Shown here piece after piece: positions 32,107 through 41,217 of a stretch of 64,000 bases of DNA; the stretch's first letter is position 1; each line of letters opens with the position of its first letter. The DNA comes from 38-11 sp964539975 (GTDB lineage Bacteria; Bacillota; Clostridia; Tissierellales; Dethiosulfatibacteraceae). The stretch spans positions 105,487 to 169,486 of the forward strand of contig CAZIKK010000003.1 of the NCBI GenBank assembly GCA_964539975.1, in the 5' to 3' direction. Made by a program: the position numbers and the translations under genes. The notes under the pieces were generated by a model. It was not told the DNA's origin. It ran no database searches and was given only the letters and a program-made list of their open reading frames with translations.

Positions 32107-33441
32107 ATGAACAATATGAGTCAAGTATGGGATGAGGTTTTAAACGTCATCAAGGAAGATATGAATGAAGTCAGTTATAGTACGTGGATTAAACCAATCA
32201 AACCACTACACATACATGATAATGTGGTCTATTTGCAAGCACCTGAAACGTTTTTAAGAGATATGTTGATGAAACGTTATCATCATTTGCTCAATAACGC
32301 CTTTACCTATGTCATGAATGACAACACCATTCATATCAAAATATTGACCCCAGAAGAAAATATTGAAGAAAAGAAAATTCACGATAAAAGAATGCGTACT
32401 TTGGATGAAAGTAACACCGGTATTATTTCTTTTCTGAATCCAAAATATAAATTCGATTCTTTCATCATAGGCAACAGCAATCGTTTTGCTCATGCTGCTT
32501 CATTAGCCGTTGCGGAAACCCCAGCAACCGCTTATAATCCACTTTTTCTATATGGTGGCGTTGGTCTTGGTAAAACCCATCTAATGCATGCCATCGGACA
32601 TTACATCATTTCTAACAATAAAGATGCCAACATATTATATGTCACTTCAGAAAAATTCACAAATGATTTAATCAACTCAATTAAAGACGATAAAAATGAG
32701 GAATTTAGAAACAAATATCGAAAAATAGATGTGTTGCTGGTAGATGATATCCAGTTCATTGCAGGGAAAGAAAGAACCCAGGAGGAATTCTTCCATACTT
32801 TCAATGCCCTTCACAATGACAACAAACAAATCATTATTTCATCTGATCGTCCACCAAAGGAAATTCTTACTTTAGAAGATCGTCTAAGATCTCGTTTTGA
32901 AATGGGCTTAACTGCAGATATTCAACCTCCTGATCTTGAAACCAGAATTGCTATTTTAAGAAAGAAAGCAGAAGATGAGCAATACGATGTATCAGATGAA
33001 ATCATCGAATACATCGCGCATAACATCCAATCCAATATTAGAAAATTGGAAGGCGCTTTGATTAGGTTGTATGCCTACTCATCATTGACAAATAAAGAAG
33101 TCAATATGGGACTTGCACAAGAAGCGCTTAAACATCTTATCTCAAATAAACAAAAAAATATCACCATTAATACGATTAAACGCTCTGTGTGTAATTATTT
33201 CCATATTAGCGCAGAAGATTTAGATTCTAAGAAAAAACCAAAAAGTATCTCCCACCCTCGTCAAATAGCCATGTATTTGTCACGAAAATATACAGACAGC
33301 TCTTTGCCAAAAATTGGTGAAGAATTTGGCGGAAGAGATCACTCAACGGTTTTACATGCTTTCAATAAAATCATCAACGATTTGGAAAATGATAATGAAC
33401 TCAAAAAATCCATTGAAGATCTTGAAGCAGAACTGCTCTAA
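32107..33441 (+). CDS. dnaA: Chromosomal replication initiator protein DnaA
   Basis: 444 residues in the four usual domains: N-terminal oligomerisation domain I (QVWDEVLNVIKEDM, then STWIKPIKP), a short linker, AAA+ domain III with Walker A GGVGLGKTH and Walker B LLVDDIQFI, and DNA-binding domain IV with the signature GGRDHSTVLHAFNKI. The ATG is preceded by GGAGG at five bases; a GTG four codons upstream overlaps that site. I could not assign its promoter with confidence. DnaA boxes lie on both sides of the gene, so autoregulation is likely. Confidence 0.97.
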   Translation: MNNMSQVWDEVLNVIKEDMNEVSYSTWIKPIKPLHIHDNVVYLQAPETFLRDMLMKRYHHLLNNAFTYVMNDNTIHIKILTPEENIEEKKIHDKRMRTLDESNTGIISFLNPKYKFDSFIIGNSNRFAHAASLAVAETPATAYNPLFLYGGVGLGKTHLMHAIGHYIISNNKDANILYVTSEKFTNDLINSIKDDKNEEFRNKYRKIDVLLVDDIQFIAGKERTQEEFFHTFNALHNDNKQIIISSDRPPKEILTLEDRLRSRFEMGLTADIQPPDLETRIAILRKKAEDEQYDVSDEIIEYIAHNIQSNIRKLEGALIRLYAYSSLTNKEVNMGLAQEALKHLISNKQKNITINTIKRSVCNYFHISAEDLDSKKKPKSISHPRQIAMYLSRKYTDSSLPKIGEEFGGRDHSTVLHAFNKIINDLENDNELKKSIEDLEAELL

Positions 33442-33444
33442 TCC

Positions 33445-33453
33445 TTATCCCCA
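33445..33453 (+). promoter_or_regulatory. DnaA box (one mismatch)
   Basis: TTATCCCCA, four bases after the dnaA stop; one mismatch to TTATCCACA. Confidence 0.55.
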
Positions 33454-33515
33454 ATTTGTTGACTAAAATGTGTGTCAACTTGTGAATTTGTGTGGAAAGA
33501 ATTTGTTATCCTTTT

Positions 33516-33524
33516 TTGTCCACA
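33516..33524 (+). promoter_or_regulatory. DnaA box (one mismatch)
   Basis: TTGTCCACA, one mismatch to TTATCCACA, between dnaA and dnaN and upstream of the AT-rich triplet tract. Confidence 0.6.
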
Positions 33525-33590
33525 ATTTAAAAATCTGCCTGTTTCTTTAGATTCAAACCTATTGACATTTATCAACAAATTAACAGCACC

Positions 33591-33626
33591 TATTACTATT
33601 ACTGTTATTATTATATTATTATATAG
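33591..33626. other. AT-rich triplet-periodic tract, candidate unwinding element
   Basis: The stretch is built of ATT/ACT/TTA-type triplets with almost no G or C. It lies 66 bases after the last DnaA-box-like site, between dnaA and dnaN, where the DNA unwinding element with DnaA-trio repeats lies in B. subtilis. The complementary strand reads repeated AAT and AGT steps (GTAATAGTAATAGG). Confidence 0.5.
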
Positions 33627-33677
33627 TTGTCTACAAATGACTCACCTAATACCGGTGATAACCAAAGGAGGAAATCT

Positions 33678-34778
33678 ATGAAGTGTCATTTGAATCAAAA
33701 TGAATTATCAAAAGCCATTGGAATTGTTCAAAAGGTGGTAACCACACGTACAACCATGCCAATATTAACAGGAATACTCATAGAAGCAGAGAATGATACA
33801 TTAAGTCTCACGGCTACAGATTTGGATTTAGGCATCAAAACATCTATTCCTTGCGAAGTGATAGAGGAAGGAGCTATTGTTGTAAATGCTAGGCTCATCA
33901 GCGATTTTATTCGAAAATTGCCTTCTAAATCCATGGTTGAAATTAGTACGGATCATTTAGATAAAATGAGAATCAAATGTTTGAAATCAGATTTTTCCAT
34001 CTTATGCAATTCTGCGAATGAGTACCCAGATAATACTTTCTACAATGATGGGAAGCGCTTAACGATTAATTCAAATGCGTTGAAACGATTGATTAGATAT
34101 ACGACTTTTGCTGCTGCTCAAGACAATATCAAACCTATTTTCACAGGATGCTTGATGGAAGTAAATCAGCAAAACTGTACATTTGTAGCCATTGATGGTT
34201 ATCGATTGGCTGTTAAGAATGAAAAAATTGATTTTAATAATCAGTTTGAAGTGATCATACCAAGCAAGTCTTTGCATGAAGTTTATCGAATTATTGAAGA
34301 CAAAGATGAAATGATAGAGTTGGTTATTTCAGATACCCATATTTCTTTTATATTTGATGATACCGTCATCATTTCAAATCTTCTAGAAGGCGAGTTTATT
34401 AAATACAAAGACATCATCAAAGAAGAATTTGCCACTAATGTGGTCATCCAGACATCTGCATTCAGAGACAGTATAGAGAGAGTGTCTTTATTAGCGAGAG
34501 AAGATAAGAACAATCTGGTCATTTTCACTTTAGCTGAACAAAATTTAAAGATAGAGTCTACATCTGAATATGGAAATGCAGAAGAAAATATTGAAGTTGA
34601 AATGACGGGTGAGGAAGTTAAAATTGGATTCAATTCAAAATATATGTTGGATTTATTAAGGATTGCAGAAAGCAATGTGTTAAATCTTCATTTTCAAGGA
34701 AGTTTGAATCCATGTATTATAAGAGTGGCAGACAATGAGGATTTTACTTATTTGGTTTTGCCTGTTAGAATTAGTTAG
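33678..34778 (+). CDS. dnaN: DNA polymerase III beta subunit (sliding clamp)
   Basis: 366 residues. It opens MKCHLNQNELSKAIGIVQKV, and contains TRTTMPILTGILIEA, FAAAQDNIKPIFTGCLME and the C-terminal clamp ending FTYLVLPVRIS (VLPVR is nearly invariant). The start ATG follows AAAGGAGG by seven bases; an in-frame extension upstream lacks a site. It leads the plus-strand replication string dnaN-yaaA-recF-gyrB-gyrA. Confidence 0.96.
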   Translation: MKCHLNQNELSKAIGIVQKVVTTRTTMPILTGILIEAENDTLSLTATDLDLGIKTSIPCEVIEEGAIVVNARLISDFIRKLPSKSMVEISTDHLDKMRIKCLKSDFSILCNSANEYPDNTFYNDGKRLTINSNALKRLIRYTTFAAAQDNIKPIFTGCLMEVNQQNCTFVAIDGYRLAVKNEKIDFNNQFEVIIPSKSLHEVYRIIEDKDEMIELVISDTHISFIFDDTVIISNLLEGEFIKYKDIIKEEFATNVVIQTSAFRDSIERVSLLAREDKNNLVIFTLAEQNLKIESTSEYGNAEENIEVEMTGEEVKIGFNSKYMLDLLRIAESNVLNLHFQGSLNPCIIRVADNEDFTYLVLPVRIS

Positions 34779-34790
34779 GAGCCTTTGAAT

Positions 34791-34997
34791 ATGGAACGAA
34801 TTGTAATAAAAACTGAATATATTAAACTGGATCAGTTTTTAAAATTTACATTGATAGCCTCTTCCGGTGGAGAAGCAAAAATGATGATAGAAGATGGCTT
34901 GGTATTTGTTAATGGTAAAATGGTTTTTGAAAGAGGAAGAAAACTAAAAAAAGGTGATAAAATTGAGGTTCAAGATCAACAATTTGTTATCGCATAG
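34791..34997 (+). CDS. yaaA: S4 domain protein YaaA
   Basis: 68 residues, an S4 RNA-binding domain with EYIKLDQFLKFT, SGGEAKMMIEDGLVFVNG and RGRKLKKGDKIE. It is always found between dnaN and recF in Firmicutes and is thought to act in large-subunit ribosome assembly. The ATG has AGGAG nine bases upstream. Confidence 0.92.
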   Translation: MERIVIKTEYIKLDQFLKFTLIASSGGEAKMMIEDGLVFVNGKMVFERGRKLKKGDKIEVQDQQFVIA

Positions 34998-35006
34998 TTG
35001 GAAATT

Positions 35007-36128
35007 ATGTATGTAAAAAGCATTCACCTTAAGGATTACCGAAACTTTGAAAAGCTTCAGGTTGATTTGAATGATCAACTTAATGTCTTTATTGGCGACA
35101 ATGCCCAAGGAAAGACGAATCTATTGGAGTCAATCTTTGTAAGTGCCATTGGCAAATCATTTAGATTTTCAAAAGATTCAGGGCTTATAAGATGGGATTG
35201 TGAGAGATCCCATATTTGTGTTGAATACATTAAAACTGATGGTGAAAAAATCATCGATATCATTTTGGATAAAAACAACCAAAAAATGATTAAAACCAAT
35301 GGTTTAACCTTGGAAAAAAACAGCGATTTAGTTGGATTGACGAATGTAGTGGTTTTTTCGCCAGATAGTATAGATTTAGTGAAAGGAAGTCCTTCTGAAC
35401 GTAGAAAATACATGAATGTAGAGCTTTCTCAGTTAAAGCCAAACTACAAATATATTTTAAAAAAATACAGCAAAATTGTATTACAACGGAATCATTTGTT
35501 AAAAAAAATGAGTGACAATGTCATTGATAATCGATTATTGGCCGTTTGGAATGATCATTTGGTGGCGGCTGGGACCGATTTAATTTGGTACCGATTGGAT
35601 TATATAAAAAAAATAGTGTGTTTTTCTCAAAAAATTCATGATACAATAGCCGGTGGTGTAGAAAAACTCGATATCCGATACAAATCCAGTTTAGGAAAAA
35701 TCAATGACTTGGGAAAAGAAGAAATCAAGAGAGTTTTCAAAGAAAAAATTGAAAAAGGCCTAGAAAGGGAGTTATTTAGAAAATCATCCCTATATGGTCC
35801 CCATTTAGATGATCTTGATATTATGATTAATGGAATGGATATCAAGTATTATGCCTCTCAAGGACAAAAAAGAACGGCAGCATTGTCATTGGTGTTGGCA
35901 GAAATAGAGGTGATATTTGAAGAAAAGGGAGAATATCCCGTATTGCTTCTAGACGATGTTATGTCTGAATTGGATCATCATAGAAAACACTGTTTAATGA
36001 CATTTACCAAGAAGGTTCAAACAATCATCACTTCTACGGATGATTCGGATTTAAAATCCATCATTAAGGAGCAAAATAAGAAAATATTTTATCTTCAAAA
36101 AGGTGTTATTACCGAGATAATAGAATAG
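35007..36128 (+). CDS. recF: DNA replication and repair protein RecF
   Basis: 373 residues, SMC-like ATPase of recombinational repair. Walker A GDNAQGKTNLLE is near residue 32, the signature ASQGQKRTAALSLVLAE near residue 290 and Walker B YPVLLLDDVMSELD follow. I use the ATG giving MYVKSIHLKDYRNF, the usual RecF opening; an in-frame TTG nine bases upstream has no better site. It follows yaaA by nine bases and precedes gyrB by nine. Confidence 0.95.
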   Translation: MYVKSIHLKDYRNFEKLQVDLNDQLNVFIGDNAQGKTNLLESIFVSAIGKSFRFSKDSGLIRWDCERSHICVEYIKTDGEKIIDIILDKNNQKMIKTNGLTLEKNSDLVGLTNVVVFSPDSIDLVKGSPSERRKYMNVELSQLKPNYKYILKKYSKIVLQRNHLLKKMSDNVIDNRLLAVWNDHLVAAGTDLIWYRLDYIKKIVCFSQKIHDTIAGGVEKLDIRYKSSLGKINDLGKEEIKRVFKEKIEKGLERELFRKSSLYGPHLDDLDIMINGMDIKYYASQGQKRTAALSLVLAEIEVIFEEKGEYPVLLLDDVMSELDHHRKHCLMTFTKKVQTIITSTDDSDLKSIIKEQNKKIFYLQKGVITEIIE

Positions 36129-36137
36129 AGGTGTAGA

Positions 36138-38066
36138 ATGGCAGAAAATAAAAGAAATTATGGAGCTGAACAAATTCAAGTACTTGAAGGGTTGGATCCT
36201 GTCAGAAAAAGACCAGGTATGTACATTGGTTCTACAGGACCAAGAGGCTTGCATCATCTTGTTTATGAAATTGTAGACAATTCCATCGATGAGGCATTAG
36301 CTGGAGTATGTGATACCATAAAAGTGGAGATTTTTGAAGACAATTCAGTAAGAGTGGAAGATAACGGTAGTGGTATTCCTGTAGAAGTTCATCCCAAAAC
36401 GGGCAAGTCGACAGTAGAAACGGTGTTGACCGTTTTACACGCTGGTGGTAAATTTAATTCGGATGCTTACAAAGTATCGGGCGGACTGCATGGTGTGGGT
36501 ATGTCTGTTGTCAACGCTTTGTCAGAATGGTTGAAAGTGGAAGTTCATAGAGATAAAAAAGTGTACCGTCAAAGGTTTGAAAGAGGTGTTCCTCAAACAG
36601 ATTTAATGGTGGCAGAGAAGGAAAAATCTAAGCGTACGGGAACCATCATAGAATTCAAACCTGATGCTGAAATATTTGAAGAAATAGAATTTGATTACGG
36701 GACGCTTCAGTATCGATTCAGAGAGATGGCCTTTTTAAATAAGGGTATTAAAATAGGTTTAATAGATCATCGAAACGGAAACAATGGACACAATGAAGAT
36801 CACTTTTATTACGAAGGTGGTATTAAGGAATTTGTTGAATATTTGAATAAGAAAAAGAATCCTATTCATCAAAAAATCATTTATTTTGAAGGCGAAAGAG
36901 ACAATAATACGGTTGAGTTGGCTATTCAATACACAGATGCCTATAGTGAAAGCATCTATTCATTTGCAAATAATATCAATACCCATGAGGGAGGCACCCA
37001 CTTAAGTGGATTTAAATCTGCCATAACCCGCGTGTTTAATGACTATGCTAGAAAGCACAACTTGATTAAGGAAAAAGAAGATAATTTACAAGGAGAAGAC
37101 ATTCGAGAAGGTATGACAGCCATTCTCTCTGTCAAATTGATGGAACCCCAGTTTGAAGGTCAGACTAAGACAAAACTTGGAAATTCTGAGATGAGAGGAA
37201 TTGTTGAATCTTTAGTAAATGAATCCTTAAATATTTTCTTGGAAGAGAATCCCAAAGACGCCAAAATAATCGTTGATAAAGCACAACGATCAGCAAAAGC
37301 AAGAGAAGCAGCAAGAAAAGCCAGAGAGCTGACAAGAAGAAAGAATGTATTGGATGGATTGGCTCTACCTGGAAAGTTGGCAGATTGTTCCGAGAAAGAT
37401 GCAGATAAATCTGAAATATTTTTGGTTGAGGGAGATTCAGCTGGTGGATCTGCTAAACAAGGAAGAGATAGAAAAACTCAAGCAATCCTACCTTTGAAAG
37501 GAAAAATTTTAAATGTTGAGAAGGCAAGATTGGATCGAATTTTGAACTATGTTGAAATAGGCACTATGATCACTGCTTTTGGATGTGGGATAGGAGAAGA
37601 ATTTGATATTGCCAAGTTAAGATATGGAAAAATTATCATTATGACCGATGCGGATGTAGATGGTGCTCATATACGAACCCTATTGTTGACTTTCTTTTAT
37701 CGTTACATGAGACCATTGATTGATAACGGCAATATTTATATTGCCCAACCCCCTTTATACAAGGTCAAATATGGCAAGAAGGAAGATTATGTCTACACAG
37801 ACAGAGAATTGGATAGATTAATCATTGATGTCATAGGAAGAGATAACAAATATACCTTGCAACGATACAAAGGTCTTGGTGAAATGAACCCAGAACAATT
37901 ATGGGAGACCACGATGGATCCAGAAAAAAGAATCATGTTAAAAGTTGAAGTAGAAGACGCTTTGGAAGCGGATGAAATTTTCACAACATTGATGGGTGAC
38001 AAGGTGGAACCAAGAAGAGAGTTTATTGAAAAGAACGCAAAATACGCCAAACACATTGATGTTTAA
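36138..38066 (+). CDS. gyrB: DNA gyrase subunit B
   Basis: 642 residues, the ATPase subunit of gyrase. GHKL ATP site: EIVDNSIDEALAG, VEDNGSGIPV and GGLHGVGMSVVNALS. TOPRIM: LVEGDSAGGSAKQGRDR and IMTDADVDGAHIRTLLLTF, and the C-terminal RYKGLGEMNPEQLWETTMDP. GAGGTG precedes the start. The length is that of GyrB without the enterobacterial insertion. Confidence 0.97.
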   Translation: MAENKRNYGAEQIQVLEGLDPVRKRPGMYIGSTGPRGLHHLVYEIVDNSIDEALAGVCDTIKVEIFEDNSVRVEDNGSGIPVEVHPKTGKSTVETVLTVLHAGGKFNSDAYKVSGGLHGVGMSVVNALSEWLKVEVHRDKKVYRQRFERGVPQTDLMVAEKEKSKRTGTIIEFKPDAEIFEEIEFDYGTLQYRFREMAFLNKGIKIGLIDHRNGNNGHNEDHFYYEGGIKEFVEYLNKKKNPIHQKIIYFEGERDNNTVELAIQYTDAYSESIYSFANNINTHEGGTHLSGFKSAITRVFNDYARKHNLIKEKEDNLQGEDIREGMTAILSVKLMEPQFEGQTKTKLGNSEMRGIVESLVNESLNIFLEENPKDAKIIVDKAQRSAKAREAARKARELTRRKNVLDGLALPGKLADCSEKDADKSEIFLVEGDSAGGSAKQGRDRKTQAILPLKGKILNVEKARLDRILNYVEIGTMITAFGCGIGEEFDIAKLRYGKIIIMTDADVDGAHIRTLLLTFFYRYMRPLIDNGNIYIAQPPLYKVKYGKKEDYVYTDRELDRLIIDVIGRDNKYTLQRYKGLGEMNPEQLWETTMDPEKRIMLKVEVEDALEADEIFTTLMGDKVEPRREFIEKNAKYAKHIDV

Positions 38067-38081
38067 AAAGGGAGGATGCGA

Positions 38082-40517
38082 ATGGATAATATAGAAAAAG
38101 AATATGACAGAATTCTTCCAATCAATATAGAAAAAGAAATGAAAAAGTCTTACTTGGATTATGCTATGACAGTGATTGTCAGCCGTGCATTACCAGATGT
38201 GAGAGATGGCCTTAAACCGGTACATAGAAGAATTTTATATGCGATGAGCGAATTAGGCGTGACACCTGACAAGCCACATCGTAAAAGTGCCCGTATTGTC
38301 GGGGATGTATTAGGTAAGTATCATCCTCATGGAGATTCAGCTGTTTATGATGCCATGGTGAGATTGGCCCAGGATTTTTCTACCCGTTATTTATTGGTGG
38401 ATGGACATGGAAACTTTGGATCTATAGATGGAGATAGTGCGGCTGCCATGAGATATACGGAAGCAAGGATGGGAAAGATTACCACAGAAATGTTGAGGGA
38501 TATCAACAAAGAAACAGTGGATTATCGGTTTAATTTCGATGAAACATTGAAAGAACCCGTCGTATTGCCAAGCCGTTATCCCAACTTATTGGTGAATGGA
38601 TCTAATGGGATTGCCGTTGGAATGGCCAGTTCTATTCCACCTCATAATTTAAGAGAAGTAATCGACTGCACCATTGCCTATATCAACAATCCAGAAATAA
38701 CAGTGGATGAAATGATTGAATATGTCAAAGGACCTGATTTTCCAACGGGTGCGCATATTATAGGAAAAGAAAATATTCGAAAGGCCTACCAATCCGGAAG
38801 AGGAAAGGTTGTGGCCCGTGCAGTGACTGAAATTGAAGAAATGAAAAATGGCAAGACACGGATCATTGTGTCTCAAATTCCTTATCAAGTCAATAAAGCT
38901 AAGCTCATTGAAAAAATTGCAGATTTAGTAAGAGAAAAGCGCATTGAAGGCATAACGGATTTAAGAGATGAAAGCGATAGATCCGGAATGCGAATTGTAA
39001 TTGAAATAAAAAAAGATTACAATCCAAATATTATTTTGAATAATTTATACAAACACACCCAACTACAGGATAGTTTCAGCATCATTATGATCGCACTAGT
39101 GAATGGTCAACCAAAAGTATTGAGTTTAAAAGAGATGATTCATCACTATGTGATGCATCAGAAAGAAGTGATCACAAGAAGGACTCAGTATGATTTGGAT
39201 AAAGCGGAAGCTAGAGCCCATATTTTGGAAGGATTAAAAATTGCTTTAGACAATATAGATGAAATTATAGCCATCATAAGAGCTGCTTACAATGATGCAG
39301 AAATTAAATTGATAGAAAGGTTCAACCTCTCAGAAGTTCAAGCTAGAGCTATTGTCGATATGAGGTTGAGACGGTTACAAGGACTGGAGCAAGAAAAACT
39401 GGATCAAGAGTACGCAGATTTGAAAGAAATGATACGCTACTATCAGTCTATTCTATCCAATGAGGAAAAGCTGATGCGAATTATCCAGGATGAATTGCTT
39501 GAAGTGAAGGAAAAGTACGGTGATAAAAGAAGAACTAAAATATTGGCAGATGAAGGCGAGATCAATTTAGAAGATTTGATAGAAGAAGAAGAAGTCACCA
39601 TTACTCTAACCAAACATGGTTATGTCAAAAGATTGCCTGAAGACACCTACCGAATACAAAAAAGAGGTGGAAAAGGGATTATGGGTCTGTCAACTCGCGA
39701 AGGGGACTATGTTAAAGATATTGTCATTACATCTACCCACGATTATCTTTACTTTTTCACCAACCGAGGAAAGGTTTATAAAATTAAGGCCTATGAGATT
39801 CCTGAAGCAAAAAGGCAAGCAAAAGGAACAGCCATTATCAACATTTTACCTATTGAAAGTGGGGAAAAAGTCACTAAGATTATTTCTATCAAAGACATGG
39901 CTTATGAAGAAGACGAATTGATTTTCTGCACAAAATTTGGACGTATCAAAAAGACAAAAATACGTGAATTTGATAATATTAGAAAATCTGGTATCATCGC
40001 CATCAAATTGATGGAAGGAGACGAATTGATTGGTGTCAGCAAAATCATTGGTGATGAAAACATTTTTATTGTCACTAAAAAAGGCAAAGCCATACGATTC
40101 AAAGAAGAAGATGTCAGATCTATGGGGAGAACGGCAACAGGGGTCAAAGCGATCTCATTAGGTGAAGAGGATATAATTGTTTCTATCAATGTTTTGACAG
40201 AAGAAAGAGAAATATTCTTGATAACGTCTCTTGGATATGGAAAAATGACAAAGACAAGCTTGTACAGATGTCAGGCAAGAGCAGGTAAAGGGGTCAAAAC
40301 ATATAAAATAACCAACAAAACAGGAGATATTGTTGGGGCTCAAATTGTTGAAAGAGAAGACGAAGTGATGATCATCAGCAAGGAAGGTGTCATCATTAGA
40401 ATGAGTGTATCAGAAATATCCACCATGGGAAGAGCCACACAAGGGGTACGTATAATGAAACTGAACAAAGAGGATAAAGTCGTGTCCCTTGCAAAAATAG
40501 TAATAGAAGAAGAATAG
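38082..40517 (+). CDS. gyrA: DNA gyrase subunit A
   Basis: 811 residues, the DNA-cutting subunit. Quinolone-region and catalytic tyrosine segments are visible: KSARIVGDVLGKYHPHGDSA (positions matching Ser/Thr83 and Asp87 of E. coli carry D and A-V) and AAAMRYTEARM with the active tyrosine. The C-terminal beta-pinwheel has repeated GRxKxxK-type blades and the GyrA box QRRGGKG appears as QKRGGKG. The ATG follows GGGAGG; an ATG six bases earlier overlaps it. Only eight bases separate it from the next gene. Confidence 0.97.
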   Translation: MDNIEKEYDRILPINIEKEMKKSYLDYAMTVIVSRALPDVRDGLKPVHRRILYAMSELGVTPDKPHRKSARIVGDVLGKYHPHGDSAVYDAMVRLAQDFSTRYLLVDGHGNFGSIDGDSAAAMRYTEARMGKITTEMLRDINKETVDYRFNFDETLKEPVVLPSRYPNLLVNGSNGIAVGMASSIPPHNLREVIDCTIAYINNPEITVDEMIEYVKGPDFPTGAHIIGKENIRKAYQSGRGKVVARAVTEIEEMKNGKTRIIVSQIPYQVNKAKLIEKIADLVREKRIEGITDLRDESDRSGMRIVIEIKKDYNPNIILNNLYKHTQLQDSFSIIMIALVNGQPKVLSLKEMIHHYVMHQKEVITRRTQYDLDKAEARAHILEGLKIALDNIDEIIAIIRAAYNDAEIKLIERFNLSEVQARAIVDMRLRRLQGLEQEKLDQEYADLKEMIRYYQSILSNEEKLMRIIQDELLEVKEKYGDKRRTKILADEGEINLEDLIEEEEVTITLTKHGYVKRLPEDTYRIQKRGGKGIMGLSTREGDYVKDIVITSTHDYLYFFTNRGKVYKIKAYEIPEAKRQAKGTAIINILPIESGEKVTKIISIKDMAYEEDELIFCTKFGRIKKTKIREFDNIRKSGIIAIKLMEGDELIGVSKIIGDENIFIVTKKGKAIRFKEEDVRSMGRTATGVKAISLGEEDIIVSINVLTEEREIFLITSLGYGKMTKTSLYRCQARAGKGVKTYKITNKTGDIVGAQIVEREDEVMIISKEGVIIRMSVSEISTMGRATQGVRIMKLNKEDKVVSLAKIVIEEE

Positions 40518-40525
40518 GAGGATGT

Positions 40526-40831
40526 ATGTCTTTAAAGATTGATCGAATTGTAGAAGAAGATCGACTCATCATCATTCCAACTGGGGACATAGACATTGTA
40601 AACTCAAAAATCTTCAAAGAAGCCATAGTGGATGTATTAAATGAAAACAAGCATGTTCAAATCGACGGCCGGTATTTGGACTACATGGACAGCACAGGAT
40701 TGGGGGTTCTAATTGGCTTATACAAAACAGCAAAGGAGAACAGAATCCAATTAACTCTAAAAAACCTGAAACCCAACATCTACAAACTATTTGACATAAC
40801 AGGTTTAAACCAAGTTTTTGAGATACTATAG
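40526..40831 (+). CDS. STAS domain anti-sigma factor antagonist, RsbV/SpoIIAA-like
   Basis: 101 residues, one STAS domain. The phosphorylation loop YMDSTGLGVLIG places the serine at residue 56, the same number as in RsbV as I recall it. When unphosphorylated it would bind the anti-sigma factor and free sigma. It starts eight bases after gyrA with AGGAGG, so it is probably transcribed with gyrA, an unusual linkage. It forms a three-gene module with the next two genes. Confidence 0.88.
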   Translation: MSLKIDRIVEEDRLIIIPTGDIDIVNSKIFKEAIVDVLNENKHVQIDGRYLDYMDSTGLGVLIGLYKTAKENRIQLTLKNLKPNIYKLFDITGLNQVFEIL

Positions 40832-40839
40832 GTGATCGC

Positions 40840-41217
40840 ATGAAAGACAAAATAGAGTTAACTTTTCCCAAAAAAGCATCTTATTTAAGTGTATTGCGTA
40901 TGACAGCATCAGTTATCAGCAGCCAACTGGATTACAATATTGATGAAATTGAAGACATTAAAGTGATGGTTTCGGAAGCAGGGGTATTATTTATTAACAA
41001 TGTCCCTCATGATGAGGAACCATTGAGGGTTTGTTTTGAATTGACAGATACAGGTATATCCATTTCTATCACAGATAGAAATTCAGGAGAGATGGTTGTG
41101 GATGAAGGCGATATGGGTGTCATGATAATAGATAGCTTGTCCGACACTTGGCAGTTGAATTTATCTCAAAAACGAATTATTCTAACAAAAAAACTAGAGA
41201 AACAGGACAACAGATGA
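40840..41217 (+). CDS. Anti-sigma factor, RsbW/SpoIIAB-like, with degenerate ATPase motifs
   Basis: 125 residues. The fold and place fit the GHKL-type anti-sigma kinases (RLTxS-like helix, then DIKVMVSEAG). The N-box that should read EAxxN reads EAGVL at residues 46-50, so the Mg-binding asparagine is missing; the G1 box that should read DxGxG is DRNSG, and the lid region is reduced (GDMGVMIIDSL). ATP binding or kinase activity may be lost while sigma binding is kept. It overlaps the sigma gene by four bases (ATGA). Confidence 0.8.
   Translation: MKDKIELTFPKKASYLSVLRMTASVISSQLDYNIDEIEDIKVMVSEAGVLFINNVPHDEEPLRVCFELTDTGISISITDRNSGEMVVDEGDMGVMIIDSLSDTWQLNLSQKRIILTKKLEKQDNR

Larger units (their letters stand above)
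31813..33677. other. Chromosomal replication origin region (bipartite oriC around dnaA)
   Basis: The two non-coding stretches flanking dnaA (about 290 and 235 bases) are AT-rich and hold DnaA-box sequences: two perfect TGTGGATAA upstream, and TTATCCCCA and TTGTCCACA (one mismatch each) downstream. A triplet-periodic A/T tract lies at 33591-33626. The gene order on both sides is that of Firmicutes origins, where oriC is split by dnaA. Confidence 0.85.

Noticed and set aside
33562..33590. TTGACA before dnaN as a promoter
   Set aside because: No acceptable -10 at 16 to 18 bases (the bases read AGCACC).
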